The notes: generated from the sequence alone by a model not told the origin. Positions 55,190 to 63,047 are shown, counted from the first letter of the stretch. The stretch: DNA of 64,000 bases from CAVQMB01 sp963713445 (GCA_963713445.1 CAVQMB010000025.1:1-64000), one strand, 5' to 3'. Numbers and translations are program-made.

Positions 55190-56217
55190 AAACAAACCAT
55201 GCCTTTGGGTTTGGGCTCCCATTTTGCATGACCTGCTCCAACAAATAAACTCGCGCAGTTGTATACGTCTTGCAAGTACTCCTGCCGCAATTTGGTTGTT
55301 ACACCTGTTTGCGCGATTAACGTCTCACGAAGTGGATGATGTGAATTTATAAGATACTCATTACGGTTGAACAGCCGCTCTAACAAGTTTGTGGTGGGCA
55401 ATTTATCGAACTTTCCGTTGCTGCCTCGGTTGCAGTCTTGGCAGGCCAACACTAGGTTGGCTATACCATCTACCGGCTTTTCGCTATCGCAACGTTTAAG
55501 TACATGCGGAAAAAAATGATCGACATCAGCGGTACAGTCACTTCCGTATACTACCGATATCTCTCGAAAGCAGTAGAAACATCGGCCTTTTTGGTAACCA
55601 TTCAGCGCTGGTCTCGCTGGGGTTATAGAGACACGCCTAAGCGAATTAACTCCGGTGAGTTTTTTTGTGGCCTCGTCATATTGAACAAGCATTAAATTGC
55701 GAGGCAGGTTATTCTCCCACGCGCTTTCTACGAGCTGCCAGCGTGCCTCCGTCTCTTTTTCAATGTCAATAAACTTGGTTTGTTCCCCAAGCTTAAGAAA
55801 TTCGTCAGTGAATGTTAACGAGTCTGTTAATTTTTTACCTTTATCAAAGAAATGGGTTTCGGTTTCTCGTCCATGGACATTGTGAAATGCGTCTAAAACA
55901 TAATTAAATCCATATCTCAATGTATGTTCAATCATCTCTTCATTATTAATATTCCCCGAATTGAATTCACGTAACTTATCAAGAAAGGTGCTTTTATTTT
56001 GAGTTGCCTGTTTAGGATGTTGTTTTAAGTGTTCACAGAGATGTCTGGAATATGGGACAGCTAATTCTTCAATTTTAAAGCTGCTTTTTCCTTCGCGATA
56101 TAGGTCGATAAGTGACATCGCCAGAGAAAATTTGTACGATGCGGTATTTCGGCCGAACAGAATAATCGCTCGCCAATAATTTTCAGCGGTTGGATCTATC
56201 TCGTAGAAACGTGACAT
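55186..56217 (-). CDS. HNH endonuclease domain protein, candidate defence nuclease
   Basis: This is a protein of about 343 residues. The N-terminal part (FYEIDPTAENYWRAIILFGRNTASYKF) is shared with a group of HNH proteins from defence islands. The C-terminal catalytic module carries paired cysteines CFYC (about 213-216) and CQDC (about 259-262) for zinc, with DVDHFFP (about 231-237) and NRG between and after them, i.e. an HNH fold. The start at 56217 (MSRFYEIDP) is chosen because residues before it are out of context. AT-rich, with gene end overlapping the methyltransferase by four bases. Role in defence is inference from location. Confidence 0.8.
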   Translation of the reverse strand: MSRFYEIDPTAENYWRAIILFGRNTASYKFSLAMSLIDLYREGKSSFKIEELAVPYSRHLCEHLKQHPKQATQNKSTFLDKLREFNSGNINNEEMIEHTLRYGFNYVLDAFHNVHGRETETHFFDKGKKLTDSLTFTDEFLKLGEQTKFIDIEKETEARWQLVESAWENNLPRNLMLVQYDEATKKLTGVNSLRRVSITPARPALNGYQKGRCFYCFREISVVYGSDCTADVDHFFPHVLKRCDSEKPVDGIANLVLACQDCNRGSNGKFDKLPTTNLLERLFNRNEYLINSHHPLRETLIAQTGVTTKLRQEYLQDVYNCASLFVGAGHAKWEPKPKGMVCF

Positions 56218-56270
56218 AAGAAAAGTTACTGCGCCGAAGCAAGAAGTTTTTGTTGATTCAGATGATAAAC

Positions 56271-56449
56271 CAAGCCTTCGATCTTGCAGTATTCCGGGGC
56301 CTGGAAATTCTTGCATATAGTCCCTCGGCGAAGTGAGCGCCGCGGGTCTCGTCGTTCTCGAACGTCATACCGATACAAGTCACCGGGCTGGAGGGCTCCT
56401 GCGGCTCTTCAAGCAGCGAGTCGAAAAGATCGGTTTCCTGCATCCTCAC
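56271..56449 (-). pseudogene. N-terminal stub of a large DNA methylase of phage-defence type
   Basis: This is the first 60 residues or so of a protein I recognise as the N-terminus of large adenine-type DNA methylases in defence loci: METDLFDSLLEEP-like start, then VTCIGMTFENDETRGAHFAEGL. A frame change near 56312 follows, and the third frame continues KNFQAPEYCKIEGL, which matches the next conserved piece (KxxPEFRKIEGFP in intact relatives). After that the similarity ends and the HNH gene begins. The catalytic DPPY part is absent. The stub lies downstream of the BrxF-like gene on the same strand, as a methylase would in a BREX-type locus. Identification is from memory of family motifs. Confidence 0.5.
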
Positions 56450-56587
56450 AATCCCTTTGGTTCACTTATGAACGCTTGTTCACGGGAATGACGGCTACCC
56501 GAGGTCTTGCACGCGAGCAGCCTCGGTTGCGAAAACACTAAGTTAGGCAATGGGTTAGTTGTGTCGCGGGCGGTGGTGCGCGCTATT

Positions 56588-56650
56588 ATTCGCGCGGCGC
56601 GCGCATTTCCCCGACACAATTCGCGCGGCGCGCGTATTTTCCCGCGCACA
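56588..56650. repeat. two 31-bp imperfect direct repeats, very G+C-rich
   Basis: The unit ATTCGCGCGGCGCGCG, followed by (C/T)ATTTxCCCG and ending ACACA or GCACA, occurs at 56588 and again at 56619. A weaker third copy may precede them (GTGTCGCGGGCGGTGGTGCGCGC, 56561). They sit between the BrxF-like gene and the methylase stub. There is no spacer-repeat regularity, so this is not a CRISPR array. They could be operator or recombination sites. Confidence 0.6.
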
Positions 56651-56662
56651 ACGCTGCAGGAA

Positions 56663-57133
56663 TCAGGAAACACGCACATACCGCCCCCCTTTCCCTTTAC
56701 CGTGAAAACGGATCTGACCGGCTTTCACGAGCTTTTTGAGCAACCGGCGGGCTTGGTCTTTGCTGAAGCGGCACAGTTCCATGGCATCCTCCCGTTTGAT
56801 GCTGCCATGCTTGTCGATATGGTTGAGCACTATCTGCTCCTGCTGGATGGATGCAAACCCGGCCTGGCGGATATATTCGGCTTTCTCTCCCGACCGGCGA
56901 TAAAGGGCGGTGCTGAGTGTATAGGTCCGCCCTCGCCCGGTTCCGTGGGGCTCGACAAAGCCGGTTTCAGTGAGTTTGACGTTGACGACGTCGGTACCAA
57001 GATCAGCAGCGACCTCCTGAAGAACGCTGGTTTTCCCGGAACCGGCTTCGCCCACGACCAGCACTAAGCGGTAATACAGGGCCTCGGCCGCCTCCAGGGA
57101 ACGTTTGATCTTGTCATGTACCGCTGTGGCCAT
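56663..57133 (-). CDS. chimeric P-loop protein: BrxF-like N-terminus joined to AlbA_2-type winged-helix C-terminus
   Basis: This is a protein of about 156 residues. The first 60 (IKRSLEAAEALYYRLVLVVGEAGSGKTSVLQEV, with Walker A GEAGSGKT, then DVVNVKL) resemble BrxF, the small P-loop ATPase of type 3 BREX phage defence. After residue about 62 it changes to HGTGRGRTYTLSTALYRRSGEKAEYIR, then IQQEQIVLNHIDKHGSI and LCRFSKDQARRLLKKLV, the usual C-terminal end of AlbA_2/AAA_4 DNA-binding proteins. Walker B of BrxF is missing. The joint looks like a deletion or recombination fusion. Start 57133 has AGG eight bases upstream. Activity of the hybrid is unknown. Confidence 0.6.
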   Translation of the reverse strand: MATAVHDKIKRSLEAAEALYYRLVLVVGEAGSGKTSVLQEVAADLGTDVVNVKLTETGFVEPHGTGRGRTYTLSTALYRRSGEKAEYIRQAGFASIQQEQIVLNHIDKHGSIKREDAMELCRFSKDQARRLLKKLVKAGQIRFHGKGKGGRYVRVS

Positions 57134-57366
57134 CGCTGGCACCTGATTTTGCCGTCGGGATTTGTTGCGTTAATGTGCCGGCAGAGTCGGAGCAGCCTCG
57201 TCAAACATTTGCAAGTCATGGCTTTGTCCATACAACGGTCCGCTGAGAGATGTTGGTGTGGTCGCATCACACAACATCGCCGATACAAACTACCGAGCCC
57301 GTTTACCAAAGACAATCGTTTTGTTTGTATTGGAAATGGCTGGTTTCAACAACAGGTGACAGGATT

Positions 57367-57516
57367 TCACCGCCAGCGCAGCAGCCTTTTTTCCAGCCGC
57401 CCCAGCAGGAAACTGATTGCCAGCCCCAGAAGTGAGAGCAGCACCACGCCGGCCAGCAGTTGATCGGTCTGCAACAGGTTGCCGGCGCTTTGCATGCCGG
57501 AATCGGTTACCTGCGC
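57367..57516 (-). pseudogene. C-terminal fragment of an ABC transporter permease
   Basis: Read on the minus strand the frame gives AQVTDSGMQSAGNLLQTDQL, LAGVVLLSLLGLAISFLLGRL and EKRLLRWR before the stop at 57367-57369. This is the last 49 residues of a binding-protein-dependent ABC permease of the nitrate/sulfonate/pyrimidine-precursor type. The rest of the gene is gone; upstream (towards 57516-57685) it degrades into unrelated sequence. It marks an old chromosomal gene cut by rearrangement at the island's right edge. Confidence 0.55.
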
Positions 57517-57684
57517 CCGTCGGTCGATAGCGGCGCACGACGACACGACTTGTAGAGACTCGTGCGCCAGCGCATAATTTTTGCGCTAACCACCGGGATC
57601 CGTGGCTGTTGATGGTCCGCGTGGCGACGGCTTCGGTAGTACTAGCTTGAGTTAATCAATAATAACTGCTTTGGGGGTCACTCA

Positions 57685-58455
57685 GTGGAGCAGAACTATC
57701 GCAACAGACCACGGTTACGGGGCCACACTATTGCGCCGTTATCGGCTGCCGTGGGTGCGGCCGGCTTGCTGGCCGGGGCACCGGTGCATGCGCTGACCGC
57801 AAATCCAGACAATTTCTCAGCCGTTGAGGTCGTCGGAGTACAACAGGACATCGGCAACGTGCTGGTGAATGACAGTGGTGGCGTTCCGCCACTGAATGTC
57901 GTGTTCTACTCGCCCCACTCAAGTTCGGCGGGTTTCGTAGAAAACGTCCAATTTAGCGGCGAGGTGATATTTTCATGGTCGGGCGAGTGTAATGTGAAAC
58001 CAGCTCAATTCAACTATAAGGTGCGTGACGAAAGCGACCCCGTGCAGTATGCCAACTCATTTTTCACCATCAACCTGGTGCCGCCGGTCAAGCCCGACTA
58101 CTACACCACGCAGGCCGGAACCACACTCAGCGGCAATGTCGTCGATAATGACCCGAGGGTCAACGGCAGAACCCTCCCGGTGGTGTTGGACAGCGGGCCA
58201 TCCCATGGGCATCTGCTGTTACCCGGACTAACTCAGTCGGGCGATTTTCAATATCAGCCGGATCCCGGTTTCACCGGCGTCGATCACTTCAGTTACAAGA
58301 GCAAGGCTGACACGGCGAACTGTTTCTTCACGGCTGACGTCATTGTGAACGTGGTACCGCCAGCCGTGGCCGTGCCGGCGCTGATTCCCTGGGGTGTTGG
58401 CGCGCTAGCAGGCCTGCTGGGAGTCGCTGGGTGGCGGTCGCGGCGTTCCGACTGA
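57685..58455 (+). CDS. exported cadherin/VCBS-like repeat protein with IPTL-CTERM-like anchor
   Basis: This is a 256-residue surface protein. An N-terminal signal (TIAPLSAAVGAAGLLAGAPVHA) is followed by two Ig-like repeats: VLVNDSGGVPPLNVVF and TLSGNVVDNDPRVNG with a later FQYQPDPGFTGVDHFSYKS, both typical of the tandem bacterial Ig/cadherin family. The C-terminus VAVPALIPWGVGALAGLLGV then WRSRRSD is an IPTL-CTERM-like sorting signal: Pro-x-Leu, one hydrophobic helix, basic end. A GTG at 57685 with GGGGG upstream is the start. It comes directly before a glycosyltransferase cluster, so glycosylation of this or similar proteins is a possible link. Confidence 0.7.
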   Translation: MEQNYRNRPRLRGHTIAPLSAAVGAAGLLAGAPVHALTANPDNFSAVEVVGVQQDIGNVLVNDSGGVPPLNVVFYSPHSSSAGFVENVQFSGEVIFSWSGECNVKPAQFNYKVRDESDPVQYANSFFTINLVPPVKPDYYTTQAGTTLSGNVVDNDPRVNGRTLPVVLDSGPSHGHLLLPGLTQSGDFQYQPDPGFTGVDHFSYKSKADTANCFFTADVIVNVVPPAVAVPALIPWGVGALAGLLGVAGWRSRRSD

Positions 58456-58477
58456 GCGGTATCAGTCCGCGTTAGGG

Positions 58478-59692
58478 ATGACGTCCGCGCCTAGAATTCG
58501 CTATTTCGGTGGTGGTGACGTCAGCGGCTATGGCCTGGCGGCTGTGGCCAACGTCCGCCTGTTGGTCAATGCGGGCGTGCCGGTCGAGTGGATACCACTG
58601 GACTGGTTCGACCAGGGCTTCCATCCGGTCCGCTGGTTCCAGCCGGATGGCGCATCGCTCCCCGTCCTGCGTCTGTGTGGCGATGCTGGTGCGCTGGCGG
58701 ATCTGCCTACCCTGATCGAGCGCACGGCGCGACCGGTGGATCATGATACCGTTATCGTCCACTCGCCGCCGGAGGCGTGGCCGGTACTGTTCGAGCCTGG
58801 CAAGTTTAACGTTGGTTGTGTGGCCTGGGAGACGGACCGCATGCCGGCCCACTGGCTGCCGCTGATGCGCCGTGCCGATCGGGTGCTGGTGCCTTGCGAG
58901 GCCAACCGGGCGGCATTCCGGCGCAGTGGCCTGGGTGTCCCGATCCGGGTGATACCGCATGTCCGCCGCCACAGTTGGTGCGAATATAGTCCATTGGACC
59001 TGAGCGGAGCGCGTGACGAACTCGGTATCCCGGCGCACCATCTGGTTTATTACAGCATCAATAGCTGGAATCCGCGCAAAAACCTGGTCGGGCTGATTCA
59101 GTCCTTTGCCGGAGCCTTTTCTGCCGGGGAACCGGTGACGCTGTTAATCAAGACCGAAGCTCAGGGTCATGACATGGGGCCGCTTTATCCACTGCGCCCC
59201 ACCCAGCAACTTGCGACTGAGGCGATCACCGCGGCGGCGCAGCATCTGCAGCGCCCCGTACCCCAGGTGATCCTGCACGACGACGATCTCGACGGGCCCG
59301 GTATCGATCTGATTCATGCTATCAGTGATGTCTACGTGTCGCTCAGCCGCGGCGAGGGCTGGGGGCTGGGCGCCTTCGAGGCGGCTACGCTAGGCAAACC
59401 AGTCATCATGACTGGCTGGGGCGGGCACACTGAGTTTCTGGGACCGGACTGGCCCGGCGCCATTCCCTACCGGATGGAGCCCGCGTGGCTCTGGCCGCCG
59501 CAACGGCCATCGTATTTCCCCAGCCAGCGCTGGGCCGAGCCGGATCTCGCTGTCGCCGGCGAACTGATGCGCAATCTTTTGGAAACACCCGGGCCAGCCC
59601 GGGTGGCTGCCAAAGACATACGCGAACGGTTGTTTCGGGACTACGCGGAACCCGTGCTGGCCCGGGACTGGCTCGCTACGCTCGGTGGCTGA
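58478..59692 (+). CDS. GT4-like glycosyltransferase
   Basis: This is a protein of 404 residues with two Rossmann-like halves. IRYFGGGDVSGYGLAAVANV and the middle VAWETDRMPAHWLPLMRRADRVLVPCEAN are typical of group 1 glycosyltransferases acting on cell-surface glycans; the C-terminal donor site has DVYVSLSRGEGWGLGAFEAATLGKPVIMTGWGG with the E-x7-E motif. No membrane span; cytoplasmic. The next gene overlaps it by eight bases. Confidence 0.85.
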   Translation: MTSAPRIRYFGGGDVSGYGLAAVANVRLLVNAGVPVEWIPLDWFDQGFHPVRWFQPDGASLPVLRLCGDAGALADLPTLIERTARPVDHDTVIVHSPPEAWPVLFEPGKFNVGCVAWETDRMPAHWLPLMRRADRVLVPCEANRAAFRRSGLGVPIRVIPHVRRHSWCEYSPLDLSGARDELGIPAHHLVYYSINSWNPRKNLVGLIQSFAGAFSAGEPVTLLIKTEAQGHDMGPLYPLRPTQQLATEAITAAAQHLQRPVPQVILHDDDLDGPGIDLIHAISDVYVSLSRGEGWGLGAFEAATLGKPVIMTGWGGHTEFLGPDWPGAIPYRMEPAWLWPPQRPSYFPSQRWAEPDLAVAGELMRNLLETPGPARVAAKDIRERLFRDYAEPVLARDWLATLGG

Positions 59693-60527
59693 GCGGCGCC
59701 GCGAGTTCCATTTTGTCTTCGGTCTGCGACCCCAGACTGAACCGTTTCACGTGCTGCATTATCTGTGTCTGGCGTCCTGTGCCGAGGTCAATCAGCCTGC
59801 TGCGATCAACCTGTACTACCGGCACGAGCCGTTCGGTCCCTGGTGGGAGCGGATAAGGCCGCGCCTGACGCTGCATCGTGTCACCGGGCGGCCCTCTGGC
59901 TATGTGCCCGAGCGGTACGGTGACACTCAGATAGGCCAGCTGATTGAAAAGGCCGGCCTCGACTACGCCCACGAGGCCGATTTTCTGCGGCTGGATGTGC
60001 TGCTGGCGCACGGCGGCGTTTACGCGGACATGGACACGCTGTTCGTGCGGCGCTATCCGGATGCCTGGTGGGAGCTGGAGTTTGCCATAGGCGAGGAGGA
60101 CGCTCTGCCTGAACCGGGTGAACTGCTGCGACCGTCGTTATGTAACGCGGTGATTTTCAGCCAGCCGGGCGTGGCCTTCGCGCGAGCGTGGCGCGAGCGC
60201 ATGCCGGCAGCCTTCGATGGTACCTGGAACAGCCACTCCTGTCGGGAGGCTGGTCGTCTCTGGCAGGCAATGCCGCACCGGTTGCGGGTGCTGCCGCGCC
60301 CGTATTTCTACCGCTATGGCAGTACCGCCACCGGCCTGAGGGCGCAGCTGGAGGAATCGAACCGGGATCACGACGATCTGTACAGCGTCCATCTCTGGGC
60401 TCATCTGTGGTGGTCTGAGAGGCGTAAGGACCTGTCGTCGGTGTATGCCGGCCTGATTGACGAGCGGTGGATACGCCGGGAGCACTGTACTCTGGCGCGG
60501 TTGGCACGGCCGTTCCTGGATGCCTGA
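59685..60527 (+). CDS. DXD-type glycosyltransferase (capsular/OCH1-like sugar transferase)
   Basis: This is a 280-residue protein of the glycosyltransferase DXD family. The catalytic DMD is in HGGVYADMDTLFVRRYP, preceded by HEADFLRLDVLLAHGG, both typical. It acts in the cytoplasm on a nucleotide sugar; acceptor unknown. Its start overlaps the preceding gene by eight bases (a coupled pair), and its 3' end faces the minus-strand GT2 gene with only one base between stops. Confidence 0.85.
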   Translation: MAERRREFHFVFGLRPQTEPFHVLHYLCLASCAEVNQPAAINLYYRHEPFGPWWERIRPRLTLHRVTGRPSGYVPERYGDTQIGQLIEKAGLDYAHEADFLRLDVLLAHGGVYADMDTLFVRRYPDAWWELEFAIGEEDALPEPGELLRPSLCNAVIFSQPGVAFARAWRERMPAAFDGTWNSHSCREAGRLWQAMPHRLRVLPRPYFYRYGSTATGLRAQLEESNRDHDDLYSVHLWAHLWWSERRKDLSSVYAGLIDERWIRREHCTLARLARPFLDA

Positions 60528-60528
60528 G

Positions 60529-61290
60529 TCACTCCAGTGTCAGGGCGCCGGACGGGTGTGGCATGTGCAGCGGGCCGAGGCCGGGCCGGTATTCGGCCAG
60601 CCGGCGCTGCAATCCGGCCCAACGCTGCAGCAGGCGGACCTCGCCCAGGCTTTTGGCCGCACTGATGGCGCGATGATGCGCCTCAGACCAGGCGTTGGCG
60701 CCGTGGTAGACGTAGACGGAGCACCAGCCGGCGCCGGCCAGCCGGGTGATCCGCCGGCTGCCGCGCAGCAGGGTCAGCAGCAGGCCGGTGTCTTCGCCCC
60801 GCACCCGGGCCGGATAGGCCGGCATGCAGTCGCGGCGTCCCAGCAGGGTGCCCTGGACCAGGTTCAACGGGTAAGCCTCGCTGTCCCAGTCCTCCCAGTA
60901 AAGCTCGCCGCTCAGGGGGTACCAGTGCAACTGGTCGCGCAGGAAACAGAACTCGGCACCGGCGTCGCGCAAGGCGTTCCATTGCAGGGTCAGGCGTTCC
61001 GGATGATAGCGGTCATCGTCGTCCCACTGGCAGACGAAATCGCCGGCCGCCGCCTCAACGGCGGCATTGCGCAATTCGCCCAAGGTTTGCCCCGGCTCTG
61101 TCCGCCGTACGCGAATGGTGGCCACGGAGTGGGTTGCGGCGGCCGAATGCAGCGCTGCGTGGCATTCGCTGTCGCCATCGTGCACCACCACCAGTTCACG
61201 ATTGGGATAGCACTGGGCTGCAAAGTCCGCCATGGCCAGTCCGGCCAGAGTCTGGCGGCCGGACTGGGTTACCATAAGGCAGCTGATCAT
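60529..61290 (-). CDS. GT2-family glycosyltransferase, inverted within the cluster
   Basis: This is a protein of about 253 residues starting MISCLMVTQSGRQTLAG. GT-A motifs: LVVVHDGDSE, AAAGDFVCQWDDDDRYHPERL with the DxD, and GRRDCMPAYPARVRGEDTGLLL later with the likely catalytic ED. The donor and acceptor are unknown. It is the only gene of the cluster on the minus strand and lies tail-to-tail with the preceding and head-to-head with the next gene, so it has its own promoter, in the 53-base gap with the next start. Confidence 0.82.
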   Translation of the reverse strand: MISCLMVTQSGRQTLAGLAMADFAAQCYPNRELVVVHDGDSECHAALHSAAATHSVATIRVRRTEPGQTLGELRNAAVEAAAGDFVCQWDDDDRYHPERLTLQWNALRDAGAEFCFLRDQLHWYPLSGELYWEDWDSEAYPLNLVQGTLLGRRDCMPAYPARVRGEDTGLLLTLLRGSRRITRLAGAGWCSVYVYHGANAWSEAHHRAISAAKSLGEVRLLQRWAGLQRRLAEYRPGLGPLHMPHPSGALTLE

Positions 61291-61343
61291 CGGGGTTATT
61301 CCGCCACCGGCCACTGTTCACGCGTCGTCATTGTGGTGCCATC

Positions 61344-62144
61344 ATGATACAGGCCAGCTTTATTCTGACCTATCGCGAAACCGCTGATCCGGCACGGCGC
61401 CGCAACCTGCTGGCCGTCCTCGGCTGGCTCGCGCAATACCCGTCGCAGTGTGAGGTTGTTGTGGTGGAGCAGGACGACGCCCCGCGCCTGGATGGGCCAT
61501 TACCTCATCCTGACTGCCGCCACCTGTTCGCTTATAATCCGGGTGCCTTCAACAAGAGCTGGGGATTCAACGTCGGCTTTCGTGCCAGCCGCAACCCCTG
61601 GCTCGCCTTCGGCGATGCCGACGTGATCGTGGGGCCGTGTCTGGCCGAAGCCCTGCGCTATCTGCAGCTTGGCTACCATGCGGTGAAGCCCTACCGGCGG
61701 TTGCTCGATCTGAGCGAGCAGGAGTCGGCACGCATCGCGGGGGGTGACTATGACTGGGTGCCGCGGCGCGAAACGGCATTGCCAGTGAACCGCGAGGGCG
61801 AGGGCCAGTTCATCTGCTTCGCGGGCGGCCTGCTACTCATGAGCCGGGCCGGTTTCACCCGGGTCGGTGGCTGGGACGAACGCTTCCTCGGCTGGGGCGG
61901 GGAGGACGACGCCATGAGCTACAAGCTGGAACGGGTCCAGCTTCCTGCGGTGGAGCTGGACCGGCGCCCGGCATTGCACCTGCATCATGCGCGGCCTCGT
62001 GCCGCGACCCTTGGCCAACCCCACTACCCTGGCAACCAACAGTTGCTGGCTCAATACCTGGCCCTGGAAGATGATGCGCTGTGGCGTTTCGCCGAAGTGC
62101 AGATGCAGATTATCGGTCACCGCGAGAAATACCGCCCGCAATGA
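61344..62144 (+). CDS. GT2/galactosyltransferase-like glycosyltransferase
   Basis: This is a 266-residue GT-A protein. QASFILTYRETADPARRRNL at the start, NKSWGFNVGFRASRNPWLAFGDADVIV with the DxD (GDAD), and the galactosyltransferase-type motif GGWDERFLGWGGEDDAMSYKL are well kept. It ends overlapping the next gene's start by four bases (ATGA). It acts in the cytoplasm on an unknown glycan acceptor. Confidence 0.85.
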   Translation: MIQASFILTYRETADPARRRNLLAVLGWLAQYPSQCEVVVVEQDDAPRLDGPLPHPDCRHLFAYNPGAFNKSWGFNVGFRASRNPWLAFGDADVIVGPCLAEALRYLQLGYHAVKPYRRLLDLSEQESARIAGGDYDWVPRRETALPVNREGEGQFICFAGGLLLMSRAGFTRVGGWDERFLGWGGEDDAMSYKLERVQLPAVELDRRPALHLHHARPRAATLGQPHYPGNQQLLAQYLALEDDALWRFAEVQMQIIGHREKYRPQ

Positions 62145-62794
62145 CTGCCGGGACGCCCAATCTCCTGATCGGCACGCCAGCTTACGGCGGCATGGTGCAC
62201 AGCGACCTGGTGAACGCGCTGCTTCGCTACCAGCAGTGCGGCGTGCGTTTCGCGTTGATGACCATCGGCAACGAAAGCCTCATCACGCGCGCCCGCAACA
62301 CCATCGTCGCCGAGTTCAATGCCCGGGCCGAGTTCAGCCACCTGCTGTTTCTGGACGCGGATGTGCTGTTGCCGCCCGAGGGCCTGCAACGCCTGCTGGC
62401 CAGCGACCGTGATGTCATCGGTGCTGCGGTGGCATTGAAGGGGCGTAACCCGGACGGGTCCCGGATCTTCAACGTCGGTAATCTGCTCGGCGAGGAAGGC
62501 CAGTGGTACCAGGTGGAGCGCATCGGCACCGCGGCACTGTTGCTGTCGCGCCACGCCGTCGATGCACTGATCGGTCAGGCGCAACAAGAGGGTCGGGTCT
62601 ATGCGCCAGGCCGGCAGCGCAGCGGTGCGAACCTGCGGGCGGCCGTGCACTACGACATTTTCCGTGTCGGCGTGGTTGACGACGAATATCTGTCCGAGGA
62701 TTTCTGGGTCTGCCGTGAATTGCGCCAGCTCGGGTTCGCCATCAACCTCGACCCGACTGTCGTCACCCGCCACTCCGGCATGTTGGAAGCTTAG
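62141..62794 (+). CDS. Anp1/GT2-like glycosyltransferase
   Basis: This is a 217-residue protein: LLIGTPAYGGMVHSDLVNAL, ITRARNTIVAEFN, HLLFLDADVLLPPEGL with a DAD metal site, and DDEYLSEDFWVCRELRQLGF with acidic residues near the C-terminus, the pattern of glycosyltransferases that add sugars in surface-polysaccharide or protein glycosylation. Shares the ATGA overlap with the previous gene. Last member of the cluster in this direction. Confidence 0.8.
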   Translation: MTAGTPNLLIGTPAYGGMVHSDLVNALLRYQQCGVRFALMTIGNESLITRARNTIVAEFNARAEFSHLLFLDADVLLPPEGLQRLLASDRDVIGAAVALKGRNPDGSRIFNVGNLLGEEGQWYQVERIGTAALLLSRHAVDALIGQAQQEGRVYAPGRQRSGANLRAAVHYDIFRVGVVDDEYLSEDFWVCRELRQLGFAINLDPTVVTRHSGMLEA

Positions 62795-63033
62795 GCCGAC
62801 GGCAGCGCCCACTGGCCGGACTCACCGCCAGGGTGGATCTGCTGACCCAGGCCGTTCCACTGGTTACCGTTGGCCGGATTGGGCGAGCGGCGGTAAGAGC
62901 GACAGCATCTGGCGGCTCGCCTGAGAATTGATGGGATGCTCTGATGATGGGCCTTGTCCCAGTCATGCGTCGTCTGAAATTCTTTCGCCGTCAAAGGATT
63001 ATTTCGTCGGCGCGACAACATGGACTTATCCAT
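62791..63033 (-). CDS. small hypothetical protein, doubtful
   Basis: This is an 80-codon open frame on the minus strand whose end reads NGLGQQIHPGGESGQWALPSA. It has no good ribosome binding site before its ATG at 63033 and no recognised domain. It fills most of the 300-base gap between the last glycosyltransferase and the lipoxygenase gene. It may be a real small gene or the remains of one. Confidence 0.25.
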   Translation of the reverse strand: MDKSMLSRRRNNPLTAKEFQTTHDWDKAHHQSIPSILRRAARCCRSYRRSPNPANGNQWNGLGQQIHPGGESGQWALPSA

Positions 63034-63047
63034 TGCGTATAGCTAGA

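Noticed and set aside
56588..56650. Possible CRISPR array from the 31-bp repeats
   Set aside because: Only two clear copies in tandem without spacers, and no cas genes.
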